DNA of 64,000 nucleotides from a bacterium HR37 (GCA_002898375.1 BEIN01000008.1:36453-100452); one strand, 5' to 3'; numbered from the stretch's first letter, positions 52,095-62,101 are shown. The notes: a model not told the origin generated them from the sequence alone. Translations and numbers: made by a program.

Positions 52095-53060
52095 TTATCT
52101 TTTAATCTTGCCCCTTCTATTAAGAAACCAAATTTTAGAAACACTCTCTCCGAGCTTAGGTAAAATAATCGATGCTATAACCGATATGAGTAAAAAGACT
52201 GCTACTATAGCCAAGGAAATAAACGTTGGAATCTTGTATACATCAGATAAAGTCATTTTAATGCCTACAAAAACCAGTATTGCAGAAAGTCCGTAATGCA
52301 AATAGTAAAAGCGCTCCATCATCCCGGACAACGCAAAATAGAGAGACCGCAAACCCAATATGGCAAAAACATTCGATGTGTAAACGATGAATGGGTCTGT
52401 TGTAATAGCAAGAATAGCTGGTATCGAATCTACTGCGAAAATGAGATCTGTAGTTTCAACAAGTAAAAGCACAACAAAAAGAGGTGTTGCAAAATAATGT
52501 CGCTCTCTCTTCACAAAAAATCTGCCTTCTTCGTATTGATCCGTAAGAGGAACAAAGCGGCGAAAGAACCTTAGTATAGGATTTCTTTCAGGATGAATTT
52601 CCTTATCTTTCTGAAGTGCCATTTTTATACCAGTAAAAACTAAAAAACTCCCAAAGACATATATAAGCCAGTGAAATTTTTGAATTAATATAACACCCGC
52701 TGCTATAAAAATTGCTCTCATTATCAACGCACCAATTATTCCCCAAAAAAGCACTTTATGCTGATACTTCTGTGGTACTCTGAAATAGCTGAAAATAAGT
52801 AAAAAGACGAATATGTTATCAACGCTTAGAGATTTCTCAATCAAATAGCCATTTAAGAATTGCAAAGCAATTTCAAGCCCTCTCCAAAAATAAATTCCAA
52901 CATTGAAGATAAATGCCAATCCGATCCAGATTAAACTCCAAATAATAGCTTCCTTAAATCTGACCTCATGAGCCTTACGGTGGAAAATCCCAAGATCTAT
53001 AGCCAGCATAACAAGTATAAAAATGTTAAATCCAATCCACAAAAATATACTACTTGACAT
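52095..53060 (-). CDS. TerC-family integral membrane protein
   Basis: About seven to eight membrane segments with the TerC signatures LAIDLGIFHRKAHEV, EKSLSVDNIFVFLLIFSYF, and VVLLLVETTDLIFAVDSIPAILAI. The acidic residues in the membrane are preserved. Relatives are implicated in manganese export and metal loading of secreted proteins. ATG 53060 with a GGAGG site is preferred over the track start. Confidence 0.9.
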   Translation of the reverse strand: MSSSIFLWIGFNIFILVMLAIDLGIFHRKAHEVRFKEAIIWSLIWIGLAFIFNVGIYFWRGLEIALQFLNGYLIEKSLSVDNIFVFLLIFSYFRVPQKYQHKVLFWGIIGALIMRAIFIAAGVILIQKFHWLIYVFGSFLVFTGIKMALQKDKEIHPERNPILRFFRRFVPLTDQYEEGRFFVKRERHYFATPLFVVLLLVETTDLIFAVDSIPAILAITTDPFIVYTSNVFAILGLRSLYFALSGMMERFYYLHYGLSAILVFVGIKMTLSDVYKIPTFISLAIVAVFLLISVIASIILPKLGESVSKIWFLNRRGKIKR

Positions 53061-53099
53061 ATGGAAACCCTCCAATGAGATATACAAATTTATATCAAT

Positions 53100-53601
53100 T
53101 TACTTCTTCTCATTATAACCCTCCAAACGTTTACTTATATCATTGAAGATATCTGAGGCTGGGTTTCTTGGTAATATCAGTTCCTTGAGAGGAGGTAAGG
53201 ACATAAATCTGCTTACAATTTCTACGCGTGTGTGATTCTTAAGAGGATCAGATGCAAAAAATACGGCGATTATCCTTCCATTATAAAAAAAAATCCTGTC
53301 CTTCAGCGACAACTATGTATCCCTCTTCTTTATTTGACTCAACGATTGTAAAACCCTTCTTATTTATCAAATAATAAATAGTAGCTTGAAAAACCTCCTC
53401 ATAAGGGAAAGCGTAGGTTCGCGCCGTACCTAAACCCTTTAACTTTTTTATCTCGGCAGGATTAGAAAAGCTTAAGAACTGAAAAAGAAGGACAACCAGA
53501 AATATTATAGTGACCAAAACCCAACCAAAGATAAAAGAAATAAATCCACCCTTCTTTTGGAGGAGTCCCTTTTTACATTCTTTAACGTTATACATCTCCA
53601 T
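53100..53601 (-). pseudogene. membrane-anchored protein split at a poly-T tract
   Basis: ORF 53281-53601 has one transmembrane segment (ISFIFGWVLVTIIFLVVLLFQF) and a soluble domain that stops as QDFFL. The overlapping ORF 53100-53312 continues naturally as FFYNGRIIAVFFASDP. The junction is a run of nine T on the coding strand (A9 at 53285-53293); eight T would join both into a 166-residue protein. Possible explanations are sequencing error, transcriptional slippage, phase variation or a real frameshift. Domain not recognised. Confidence 0.75.
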
Positions 53602-54877
53602 TAAATTGCCTTACTCCTAATACGTATTTGTCTTTCTCCTCTTGAAAAATTTTTGACCTTCTTGCAGACCATTTTAATAACGGCGGTGTCATTAAAGTAG
53701 TGAAAAGAGCTATAAGAACAATGATTGAGTAGGATATCTCATTCAAAATCCCTAGGCTAAGTCCTACCATAGCAACAACGAGTTCCATAGCTCCTCTTGC
53801 ATTCATGCCAAAACCTACTGAAAGTGCTTCCCAACGTGTAAGACCACCTATTCTTCCCCCAAGAGTACTTCCTAGAATTTTCCCAAAGCAAGCAAGACAC
53901 AGGAAAATAAGGAGAATAGTAGGATTTACTAACCTTATAAGGTCTACCTTTAACCCGGAATATGCAAAAAATAAGGGTGCAAACACAGCTAAAAGGATAC
54001 TCTCTATCCTCCCGCGATATTTAGCTCTTGTTTCAGGACACTGAGCTAACATGACACCTGCTACAAAGGCTCCAAAGACCGCATGTATACCGATGGCCTC
54101 AGTCAAAGCAGAACATAAAAGTGTAACAACAAATATAATGGTTATCGCCCCTTCTTCAATCCATGCCTTATTATCAAACCATTTAACTAAGCGCTTAACA
54201 AGCGGTAACAAAATAAAGTAGCTTCCAAGAATAAAAAGCACCACACTACCAATTGAAAATCCTATGCTAGATAGCTTTAATTCCCCTTTACTCGCCAAAC
54301 CAGCTATCACAGATAGAATAAACCATCCAGTCGTATCATCCACTATGGCAGCACTTATTATAACTACACCTAGGTTTTGGTTTAGTAATTTAAGGTCCAT
54401 AAGAATTCGAGCAATAACTGGAACAGCTGATATAGCCATAGCAGTTGCGATAAAAAGAGAAAAAATCATTCTTTCTGCTGAATTTCCAACAAGATAGTCT
54501 GGGACTAACCATCCTAGTGAAAAACCCAATGCAAAAGGAATAACCATACCAAAAAGTGATGAGAAGAAGGCCGGTTTTCCTAATCTTTTTATAGTTCTTA
54601 TATCCATCTCTAATCCAGTAAGAAGCATAAGAAAAATCATTCCAAGCCATGATATGGTCTCAAGGAGAAGAAGCAGTTCCTTATTTTGAGGGAAAATAGC
54701 AGAAAAGATTTGAGGGAAAAAGTATCCAAGTATTGAAGGCCCAAGTATGATTCCAGCAAGTAACTCTCCTATTACGGGAGGTTGGTTTAGCTTCCTCGCA
54801 ATTATTCCCATTGCTCTTGCAACAGTTAGAAGGAGTCCAAGTTGGATAATAAAGAGAAGAAATTGACCCTTTGACAT
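53588..54877 (-). CDS. CPA2-family cation:proton antiporter
   Basis: About 12-13 membrane segments in 429 residues. Signatures include NQPPVIGELLAGIILGPSILGYFFP, MIFLMLLTGLEMD, SAAIVDDTTGWFILSVI (the DD-type motif), HAVFGAFVAGVMLAQCPETR and GFGMNARGAMELVVAMVGL. The soluble regulatory domains of Kef are absent, as in NapA/CvrA-like transporters. It probably exchanges Na+ or K+ for protons. It overlaps the next gene by 14 bp. Confidence 0.9.
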   Translation of the reverse strand: MSKGQFLLFIIQLGLLLTVARAMGIIARKLNQPPVIGELLAGIILGPSILGYFFPQIFSAIFPQNKELLLLLETISWLGMIFLMLLTGLEMDIRTIKRLGKPAFFSSLFGMVIPFALGFSLGWLVPDYLVGNSAERMIFSLFIATAMAISAVPVIARILMDLKLLNQNLGVVIISAAIVDDTTGWFILSVIAGLASKGELKLSSIGFSIGSVVLFILGSYFILLPLVKRLVKWFDNKAWIEEGAITIIFVVTLLCSALTEAIGIHAVFGAFVAGVMLAQCPETRAKYRGRIESILLAVFAPLFFAYSGLKVDLIRLVNPTILLIFLCLACFGKILGSTLGGRIGGLTRWEALSVGFGMNARGAMELVVAMVGLSLGILNEISYSIIVLIALFTTLMTPPLLKWSARRSKIFQEEKDKYVLGVRQFNGDV

Positions 54878-55100
54878 TTATGGGTAAGTTAACTTTGATG
54901 AACTGATTAAGTAAGTATATAAGTATACAAAACTAGTATAGTTAAATCTTTCCACAAAAGCAAGGAGAGCAGATTAACTTATCTTAACAACTATTAAATG
55001 CAGAACCACCCGATAAATCATCTCAAGTAGCAGATGGTGTTATAGTATGGCGTTGTATTGGGAATGACACAGGATAAGGGTTAACTACCTGATAAGCTGG

Positions 55101-56984
55101 CTAAGCTTCTAAGATGTTTAAGAGTTTGTTTTTTCTTATTGCTGCTTTTACCATATAATGGGAGACATTATAACCACTCTTTCTGAGTTCTTCTGTAAGT
55201 TTATTTAGTGAGATTTGCGTATTTGAAGCCATTATATCAGCAAGTTTGATTTCCCAGGGCAAGGGTGGTTTTGGTTTTAAATCACTTAGAAGTGAGGTAA
55301 CACCACGCTTATTAAACTCACTTATTGCGTATCTTATCCGCCCTGGATGGATACCAAGGATACCTGCTATCTTCCAGGAAGAAAGTCCATCGCTTGAAAG
55401 AAGAATAGCCTTTGCTCTTATATTTCCCTTAAGAACAAGTTCTTTTATCTGCTTCTGCTCTTCTTCTGTAAGTGGTCTTACCTTTTCTTTTATGCTCTTT
55501 TCATAATCAGTAAGGGTAAGACAGTAACCTGTTTTAAATACAGCATCAATTTTTTCTGGATAAACAACTATTGACTTAAATATTGCCCTTATTAAGGCTT
55601 TCTTTTCAGAAGGTGTTGCTAAATTTATGATTTTACTGAAGTTGTCTATTGCTTTTGAAAACAACTTACGCTCATGTTCTATATTTTTCTCTCTATCCTG
55701 TCTTAAATACAATTCCTCCTGACGGCTTTTAAGAAGTGCCATTTCGGATTCAAGCTCTTTTAACCTTTCTTTTAAAATAGCTTTATTTATTTCCTCATCT
55801 TCATAAAGTTCAAAAATCTTTTTTCTCTTTGCCTCAATACGCTCAAGGGCAGTTGATATGTTCTTAATTTCTTTACTGATTTCCTCACCCCTATTTTCTC
55901 CCTTAAAAGAGGAAAGAATAAGTTCTTTTTCCTTTTGAGTAATTTCTATAAGTTTGGAAACAAGGAGTTTTTCTATTTTTGTTCCATTTACTGTTCTATT
56001 GTTACATACAACACTTCCCTTGCCTTTTCTTGAAGAGCAGAAATAATTAACAACTCCTCTTTCTTTCCTTCGGTTAACGCTATAGCTCATTCCACAAAGA
56101 CCACACCTTATGATGCCAGAAAGTGGATACACACTTGATAAACTTCTTCCCCTTTGATTTCTTTCTTTTATTCTTGAGGATGCCAGATCAAATAACTCCT
56201 CTGAGATTATAGGGGGAAAGTTACCCTTTAGTTTAATCCATTCGGATTTTGGACGCTTAATTACTTTTCCCCTTAGAGACTTTGTTTTATTCCACACAAT
56301 CAATCCTGCATATATTGGGTTATTAAGAATTGAACTTATACTGCCATGGTTCCAGAATCCACCCTGCCTTGTCTTTAACCCAATCTCATTAAGGTGCGAG
56401 GCTATTTTTCTATATCCCCAGTGATTATCCACACAGAGTTTAAAAATAAGCCTTACAACCTCTGCTTCAGCCTCATTGATTTTATACTCTCCATCCTCTA
56501 TCCTGTATCCATAGGGTGGAAGTCCTAAAGCTGGATTTCCCATCTGAACCTTCTTTAGCTTGCCAAGTCTTGTTCTTTCCCCAATAGATTCCCTTTCAAA
56601 TTGGGCAAAAACAGCAAGCACATTAACAAGGGCACGTCCTGATGGGGTTGAGGTATCTATGTTTTCTGTAGCAGAATCAAAGATAACACCATGTTTTTCA
56701 AAGAACTCAACTATATCCGAAAAATCCCCTACACTTCTTGAGATTCTATCAAGTCTCCATACAAGAACTGCATTTATTTTTCCATCCTCAATATCCTTAA
56801 GAAGCCTTTTTAAAGCAGGTCTATTTATATCCTTTGCAGAAAATCCTGCATCCTCATATATACCTGCAATTTCCCATCCTTTTTTAAGTGCATAGTCCCT
56901 AAGAGCCTCTTTCTGAGCTTCTATTGAGTAACCTCGTATTGCCTGTTCTTCTGTTGATACCCTGAGGTATAAAGCTACTTTCAC
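55101..56984 (-). CDS. large serine recombinase with extra C-terminal HTH region
   Basis: The N-terminal resolvase domain has the nucleophile Ser in LYLRVSTEEQ, plus VWRLDRISRS and FAQFERESIGERT. A recombinase domain (GLPPYGYRIEDGEYKINEAEAEVVRLIF) is followed by a zinc ribbon (RCGLCGMSY...YFCSS) and a coiled-coil. The final ~130 residues are unusual: EEEQKQIKELVLKGNIRAKAILLSSDGLSSWKIAGILGIHPGRIRYAISEFNKRGV resembles the paired HTH of IS630-type transposases. The start is GTG. Its island borders are not evident, though recombinase-linked exchange may explain the mixed gene content nearby. Confidence 0.88.
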   Translation of the reverse strand: MKVALYLRVSTEEQAIRGYSIEAQKEALRDYALKKGWEIAGIYEDAGFSAKDINRPALKRLLKDIEDGKINAVLVWRLDRISRSVGDFSDIVEFFEKHGVIFDSATENIDTSTPSGRALVNVLAVFAQFERESIGERTRLGKLKKVQMGNPALGLPPYGYRIEDGEYKINEAEAEVVRLIFKLCVDNHWGYRKIASHLNEIGLKTRQGGFWNHGSISSILNNPIYAGLIVWNKTKSLRGKVIKRPKSEWIKLKGNFPPIISEELFDLASSRIKERNQRGRSLSSVYPLSGIIRCGLCGMSYSVNRRKERGVVNYFCSSRKGKGSVVCNNRTVNGTKIEKLLVSKLIEITQKEKELILSSFKGENRGEEISKEIKNISTALERIEAKRKKIFELYEDEEINKAILKERLKELESEMALLKSRQEELYLRQDREKNIEHERKLFSKAIDNFSKIINLATPSEKKALIRAIFKSIVVYPEKIDAVFKTGYCLTLTDYEKSIKEKVRPLTEEEQKQIKELVLKGNIRAKAILLSSDGLSSWKIAGILGIHPGRIRYAISEFNKRGVTSLLSDLKPKPPLPWEIKLADIMASNTQISLNKLTEELRKSGYNVSHYMVKAAIRKNKLLNILEA

Positions 56985-57255
56985 ACTCTTTCTTTGTATT
57001 CAAACATTATGTTAGAAAGTGTTTAGGTGAATCATATCAAAAAACTTTATCAAATACAATCTTCACAAGGAAAATACTTTGAACCTGTCCGTTCAAAATA
57101 GCATGGGGCTTTCTAAGCTTGAGGAGGAAGCATTCACCAAGTAGGACTTCCTTGTAAAGGAGTTAAATACCCAAAACAATAGGTAAATATCTTAGACTCA
57201 TACCCTCCTTAAAGTTATCTGACCTGTAGTTGGTAGATACTGTCTTAAGCCAGCA

Positions 57256-59391
57256 CTAGATAAAAAGCGGTGCCAGAACAAGTGTAATGGTAGAGAGTAG
57301 CTTTATAAGAACATGTAGCGATGGTCCAGCAGTGTCTTTGAATGGATCACCTACCGTATCTCCTACAACAGCCGCTTTATGGGTTTCAGAACCCTTTCCA
57401 CCGTACATCCCGGTTTCTATAAACTTTTTGGCATTATCCCATGCCCCACCACCGTTATTCATCATGGTTGCAACAAGGATACCACCTATTGTTCCTACCA
57501 TAAGAAATGCAGCTACCGTTTCTGCTCCCAGACCAAATTGTTTAAACACTAAACCTACCACAACTGGCATGGCAACAGCAAGGATTCCTGGAGGTACCAT
57601 TTCCTTTAAGGCCCCCCTTGTAACAATATCTACACACCTTGCATAATCCGGTTTTGCAGTTCCCTGAAGGATACCCGGGTTTTCCCTAAACTGAGCACGA
57701 ACATCATTTATAACATAATAAGCCGCCCTTGCAACCGCTCTAATTGCAAGAGCACTGAAGAGAAACACAAGCATTGCTCCAAGAAGCCCTCCTACAAATA
57801 CCTCAACCTTGGCAATATCAACGGAATGGAAAGGGTATCCTACAATGTGGGTTACCTCATCCAGATACGCCGAAAAGAGCAAAAACGCAGCAAGTGCTGC
57901 AGAGCCAATTGCATATCCCTTCGTAAGAGCCTTTGTTGTGTTTCCCACGGCATCAAGCCTATCAGTTTTGTTTCTTATCTCCTCAGGTTGTTTACTCATC
58001 TCAACAATCCCCCCAGCATTATCCGTTATAGGACCAAATGTGTCTTCAGCAAGGATATACGCACAGGTAGCAAGCATCCCCATAGTAGCAACCGCCGTAC
58101 CATAGAGCCCAGCTCCTATCTTGGATATATCAGGGAAATCACTTAGTCCCTTAACCCCACAGTAGTAGGCAGCAATAATTGCTGCTGAGATCACAATAAC
58201 AGGTAAAGCCGTACATTCAAGAGCCACAGATAGCCCTGCAATGATATTGGTTGCAGGACCAGTTTGTGAGGCCTCAGCAATTAGCCTCACAGGTCTATAT
58301 CTGTACTCTGTATAGTACTGTGTTATATAAACAAAAACAATACTTGTTATAATCCCTATAAAACCCGCTGTAAATAACCAGATCCACGATGAACTCCCCT
58401 CTACCCTCAGAAGCATATAACTTGCAATGGCAAACCCTATTGTAGCCAGTATGCAGGTTACATAATATCCACGATTAAGAGCACTCATTGGATCCTCCCT
58501 GTCATCCCTTAAACCAACTACCAATACACCAACCATACTAGCAATAAGCCCAAATGCACGTGCAACAAGAGGAAAAAGAATCCCCTTTATACCAAAGTGA
58601 GGGAAAAGGGTTACCCCAAGAATCATAGCCCCAATGTTTTCAGCCGCTGTGGATTCAAAAAGATCCGCACCACGACCTGCACAATCTCCTACATTATCAC
58701 CCACAAGATCCGCAATAACTGCAGGATTTCTGGGATCATCCTCAGGAATTCCAACCTCTACCTTTCCTACAAGATCCGCCCCAACATCTGCAGCCTTTGT
58801 ATATATACCCCCACCAAGCTGGGCAAAAAGAGCAACAAAACTTGCCCCAAATCCATATCCAACTATTAGAAATGGTACCCTTTTTACCACTTCAGAATTA
58901 ACCGAAAGACCACCATAGAGGATAAAAAGAAGCACCACCCCAAGTAGACTCATAGCAACAATGGTAATTCCAGAAACAGCCCCACCCCTGAGAGATATCT
59001 TAAGAGCTCGATCCAGACTGTAACGAACAGCACTTGCCGTACGAATGTTTGATCTTATAGAAATCCACATACCTATATACCCCGCAAGAGCCGAACACCC
59101 TGCCCCAAAGAGAAATGCTACCGTAGTCCGCCATGCCATATCCAGATTTTCCTTTACAAACCAGTAGAGAATAAATATAAGAGCAGCAAGGAAAACACTT
59201 AACATTATTATGGTTGAGTACTGCCTTTTTAAAAAAGCCTCAGCCCCCTCCTTAATAGCGCTACTTATACGCTGCATCTCTTGTGTCCCCATATCATGGT
59301 TTAGAACAAACCTGGCTAGGTACCCAGCAAAAGCAAGGGAAACTATACTTATCCCTAAAACAAGCAAAACAAAGATATGCGTAAATTCCAT
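57256..59391 (-). CDS. hppA: membrane-bound proton-pumping pyrophosphatase (K+-independent type)
   Basis: 711 residues and about 16 membrane segments. Active-site motifs are DVGADLVGKVEVGIPEDDPRNPAVIADLVGDNVGDCAGRGADLFES and GDTVGDPFKDTAGPS. The Lys in GNTTKALTKGYAIGSA replaces the Ala of K+-dependent forms and predicts a K+-independent H+ pump. It conserves pyrophosphate energy as a proton gradient. The 271 bp between this gene and the recombinase hold no recognised feature. Confidence 0.95.
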   Translation of the reverse strand: MEFTHIFVLLVLGISIVSLAFAGYLARFVLNHDMGTQEMQRISSAIKEGAEAFLKRQYSTIIMLSVFLAALIFILYWFVKENLDMAWRTTVAFLFGAGCSALAGYIGMWISIRSNIRTASAVRYSLDRALKISLRGGAVSGITIVAMSLLGVVLLFILYGGLSVNSEVVKRVPFLIVGYGFGASFVALFAQLGGGIYTKAADVGADLVGKVEVGIPEDDPRNPAVIADLVGDNVGDCAGRGADLFESTAAENIGAMILGVTLFPHFGIKGILFPLVARAFGLIASMVGVLVVGLRDDREDPMSALNRGYYVTCILATIGFAIASYMLLRVEGSSSWIWLFTAGFIGIITSIVFVYITQYYTEYRYRPVRLIAEASQTGPATNIIAGLSVALECTALPVIVISAAIIAAYYCGVKGLSDFPDISKIGAGLYGTAVATMGMLATCAYILAEDTFGPITDNAGGIVEMSKQPEEIRNKTDRLDAVGNTTKALTKGYAIGSAALAAFLLFSAYLDEVTHIVGYPFHSVDIAKVEVFVGGLLGAMLVFLFSALAIRAVARAAYYVINDVRAQFRENPGILQGTAKPDYARCVDIVTRGALKEMVPPGILAVAMPVVVGLVFKQFGLGAETVAAFLMVGTIGGILVATMMNNGGGAWDNAKKFIETGMYGGKGSETHKAAVVGDTVGDPFKDTAGPSLHVLIKLLSTITLVLAPLFI

Positions 59392-59533
59392 ATCCGCTCT
59401 CCTTTTTCCTTAAGTTTTCTATAGAACAAAGAACCAAATCCCAAACCATCATTCATTCTTGGGAGAGGAAATTATAGATAAAAAGATAAAAACCGCAAGC
59501 GGGTGATTTAAGTTACACATGGTGATCAGTGAA

Positions 59534-60058
59534 CTACTCCCAGCTTACGCAGGGAGCTTCTCCTGAGCTTAGCCCAAGAAGGCTAGTTCCTAACCTTAAA
59601 ATATTACGTGACGCATTAATGTCTCTATCAAGAACAATATGACATTTATTGCAAATATGAACCCTATAAGAAAGCAATTTTGGGACTTTAGCACCACAGT
59701 TGCTACAGTTCTGGCTTGTCCCCCTTGGAGCTACCCCAATAGCATACTTACCAGCACTCTCAGCCTTGTAAGCTATGTATTGGAGAAACCTACCCCAGGA
59801 ACAATCACCAATAGATTTAGAAAGATTACCATTTTTTAGGAAATGAACTTCCTCAAACTCAGCTCTAACCTGCTTGACCTCTACAAGGGAATTAGCCTGC
59901 TCAAGATAGGTAACAAGGTATCTTGCTTTTTGCCAAGCCTGAATTCTATGCAGAAGTGCAGAGTTATAAAGCTCTCTACAAAGCTTAAGAGTGGATTCGA
60001 GTTTTTGAAGATGGGTTTTATTGGGGTAGAGTCTGAATTTGTAACTTAGCCTCAACAT
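59534..60058 (-). pseudogene. TnpB with large internal in-frame deletion
   Basis: The N-terminal ~65 residues (LSYKFRLYPNKTHLQKLESTLKLCRELYNSALLHR) join directly to the C-terminal third (NLSKSIGDCSWGRFLQYIAYKAE, zinc finger CSNCG...CNKC, DRDINASRNI). About 200 residues with the RuvC-I Asp and RuvC-II Glu are missing, yet the frame stays open across the junction. The product, if made, could not cut DNA. Confidence 0.85.
59537..59556 (-). repeat. IS605-type right-end hairpin
   Basis: CTCCC and GGGAG flank a 10-nt loop at the tnpB stop codon, followed outward by TAGTTCAC. The same TAGTTCAC follows the right-end hairpin of the 45-47 kb element, so both elements belong to related groups. Confidence 0.55.
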
Positions 60059-60103
60059 TGCAGATTATATATCAGGAAACAATACAATCAAGCCCTTACA
60101 GGA

Positions 60104-60153
60104 TTAGCTTTCCATATCCCCAAGCTTAACACTCTGGGGTCTTGGAAAGCTAA
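60104..60153 (-). repeat. left-end hairpin of the deleted TnpB element
   Basis: A perfect 10-bp inverted repeat, TTAGCTTTCC with GGAAAGCTAA, encloses an inner CCCC/GGGG pair about 50-100 bp upstream of the tnpB start. This is the expected form of an IS200/IS605 subterminal hairpin. Confidence 0.5.
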
Positions 60154-60342
60154 AAAAGATAAATAATCATATCAATCAGTTTAATCGGGTAATCGAAAGT
60201 GAGTATAAATCTGCACTGCTATTTTCAGTTTAGCCGAATTAAGGAATACATAGGTTTTTTATTAACCTCTACTTTTACTTTACTTCTTTAGCATTATATG
60301 ATTCCATTTTCAGTCACATTTCAAACCGCAGAATACACCGGC

Positions 60343-60371
60343 TTACAATTTATAATTGGGTAGTGTATAAT
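60343..60371 (+). promoter_or_regulatory. sigma70-type promoter for the amino-acid permease
   Basis: TTACAA (60343-60348), 17 bp and a perfect TATAAT (60366-60371). The start near 60378 leaves only about ten nucleotides before the ATG and no ribosome site. Confidence 0.5.
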
Positions 60372-60387
60372 TTTTCATCTAGTATCT

Positions 60388-61833
60388 ATGTTTCTTAAAA
60401 GGCTTCTGGTAAAAAAGCCTATTGCCGAACTAGAAAAAGAAACAGAGGAAAAAGAACACACTCTTAGGCGCGTATTAGGACCTTTAAATCTTATTAGTCT
60501 TGGTATTGGTGCTATTATAGGTGCCGGTATTTTTGTCCTAACGGGTCAGGCAGCTGCTCAGTATGCAGGACCTGCTGTTGTTGTTTCTTTTATACTTTCT
60601 GGTATCAGTTGTGCATTAACTGCTCTTTGTTATGCGGAGATGGCATCTATGGTTCCTGTTGCTGGAAGTGCCTATACATATGCATATGTAACCTTAGGAG
60701 AGTTTTTTGCCTGGGTTATAGGTTGGGATCTTATTCTTGAGTATTTGTTTGGGGCTTCAACGGTAGCTGTGGGGTGGTCTGGATATATGGTGAGTTTGCT
60801 AAAAGACTTTGGTATTTTAATTCCTGATTGGCTTTCAAATTCGCCTCTTGTACTTGATCCAGATTTAGGTTGGGTAAAAACAGGGGCTGTTATCAATTTA
60901 CCAGCTGTTTTAGTTATTTTGGGGGCTACCTTTCTTTTGGTGCTGGGTATAAGAGAGTCTGCCTTTATAAATAATCTGGTTGTATTCATTAAGATACTTG
61001 TTCTGTTACTCTTTATCATTATAGGCGTTTTTTTTATTAACCCACAAAATTGGAGTCCTTTTATTCCTTCCAATAATGGGGCCTTTGGTCATTTTGGCTG
61101 GAGTGGCATATTAAGGGGAGCAGGGGTTATATTTTTTGCATATATTGGGTTTGATGCTGTTTCCACAGCTGCTCAAGAAACACTTAATCCTCAGCGTAAT
61201 ATGCCTGTTGGGATCTTAGGATCACTAGGGGTTTCTACATTACTTTATGTTGTTGTATCAATGGTTTTAACCGGTATGGTAAGATACGATAGGTTACTTG
61301 TTCCAGACCCTATTGCTGTAGCTGTAGATTCTACAGGTTATATTTGGCTTAGTTTCTTTGTTAAAGTTGGTGCAGTTGCTGGTCTTAGCTCTGTAATTCT
61401 TGTTATGCTTCTTGGACAATCAAGAATCTTTTATTCTATGGCACGAGATGGATTAATGCCAAAAAAATTTGCGTTAGTACATCCTGTGTTTAGGACACCG
61501 TATATAACAACGGTTATAACCGGTGTTGTTGCAGCATTCCTTGCAGGAATATTTCCAATTGGTATTTTGGGTGAGCTTGTATCGATAGGGACGCTACTGG
61601 CTTTTGTTATAGTAAGTATTGGTGTACTTGTGCTTCGCTATACCAACCCAGAACTTAGACGTCCCTTTAAAACCCCCTTGTTTCCACTGGTACCTGTTTT
61701 GGGGGCTGCCATTAGTTTATTGCAAATGCTTTCCTTACCACTGGGTACATGGCTACGATTGATAATCTGGATGTTTATTGGATTTCTTATTTACTTTTTC
61801 TATGGCAGCCGGCATAGTTTGCATGGTAGATAA
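60388..61833 (+). CDS. APC-family amino-acid permease (CAT-type)
   Basis: Twelve or more membrane segments in 481 residues. The N-terminus LGPLNLISLGIGAIIGAGIFVLTGQAAAQYAGPAVVVSF is the APC substrate-binding TM1 region, and FFAYIGFDAVSTAAQETLNPQRNMP is the TM6 to TM7 signature. GQSRIFYSMARDGLMPK is typical of cationic amino-acid transporters. Codons are richer in T at third positions than in neighbouring genes, which may mean a separate origin. Confidence 0.92.
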   Translation: MFLKRLLVKKPIAELEKETEEKEHTLRRVLGPLNLISLGIGAIIGAGIFVLTGQAAAQYAGPAVVVSFILSGISCALTALCYAEMASMVPVAGSAYTYAYVTLGEFFAWVIGWDLILEYLFGASTVAVGWSGYMVSLLKDFGILIPDWLSNSPLVLDPDLGWVKTGAVINLPAVLVILGATFLLVLGIRESAFINNLVVFIKILVLLLFIIIGVFFINPQNWSPFIPSNNGAFGHFGWSGILRGAGVIFFAYIGFDAVSTAAQETLNPQRNMPVGILGSLGVSTLLYVVVSMVLTGMVRYDRLLVPDPIAVAVDSTGYIWLSFFVKVGAVAGLSSVILVMLLGQSRIFYSMARDGLMPKKFALVHPVFRTPYITTVITGVVAAFLAGIFPIGILGELVSIGTLLAFVIVSIGVLVLRYTNPELRRPFKTPLFPLVPVLGAAISLLQMLSLPLGTWLRLIIWMFIGFLIYFFYGSRHSLHGR

Positions 61834-61939
61834 TTTTTTTGCATAGGGATAGGATGGATATAAAGCACTTTTTGCATTTCTCAAATGATTTGGAGCGTAT
61901 GGAAGAATAGAGGTCTTATAACACTTAAAATTACTACCC

Positions 61940-61955
61940 TGTGTATATATACACA
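61940..61955. promoter_or_regulatory. palindrome upstream of a sigma54 promoter (site A)
   Basis: TGTGTATATATACACA is a perfect 16-bp palindrome (GTGT-N6-ACAC core), centred about 95 bp upstream of the -24 GG at 62042. It recurs near 63.4 kb. Confidence 0.5.
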
Positions 61956-61983
61956 ATTTGCACTGTTTACCAATACACAACGG

Positions 61984-61999
61984 AGTGTTTCTATACACC
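61984..61999. promoter_or_regulatory. second GTGT-N6-ACAC site (site B)
   Basis: GTGT-TTCTAT-ACAC lies 44 bp from site A, four helical turns, and about 50 bp upstream of the -24 GG. This spacing nearly equals that at the 63.4-kb promoter. Confidence 0.45.
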
Positions 62000-62039
62000 T
62001 AACCCACTGAAAAGACTAGATTTAGGTACCAAAAACAAC

Positions 62040-62056
62040 TTGGTATAGATATTGCA
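62040..62056 (+). promoter_or_regulatory. sigma54-type promoter for the 110-aa exported protein
   Basis: TTGGTATAGATATTGCAA has GG-N10-GC and TTGCA. The start would be near 62067, with a 35-nt leader that includes AAAGGAGG before ATG 62102. Confidence 0.6.
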
Positions 62057-62101
62057 AACATTATATGAGTATATAAACCTTACACCAAAGGAGGTACTTA
62101 G

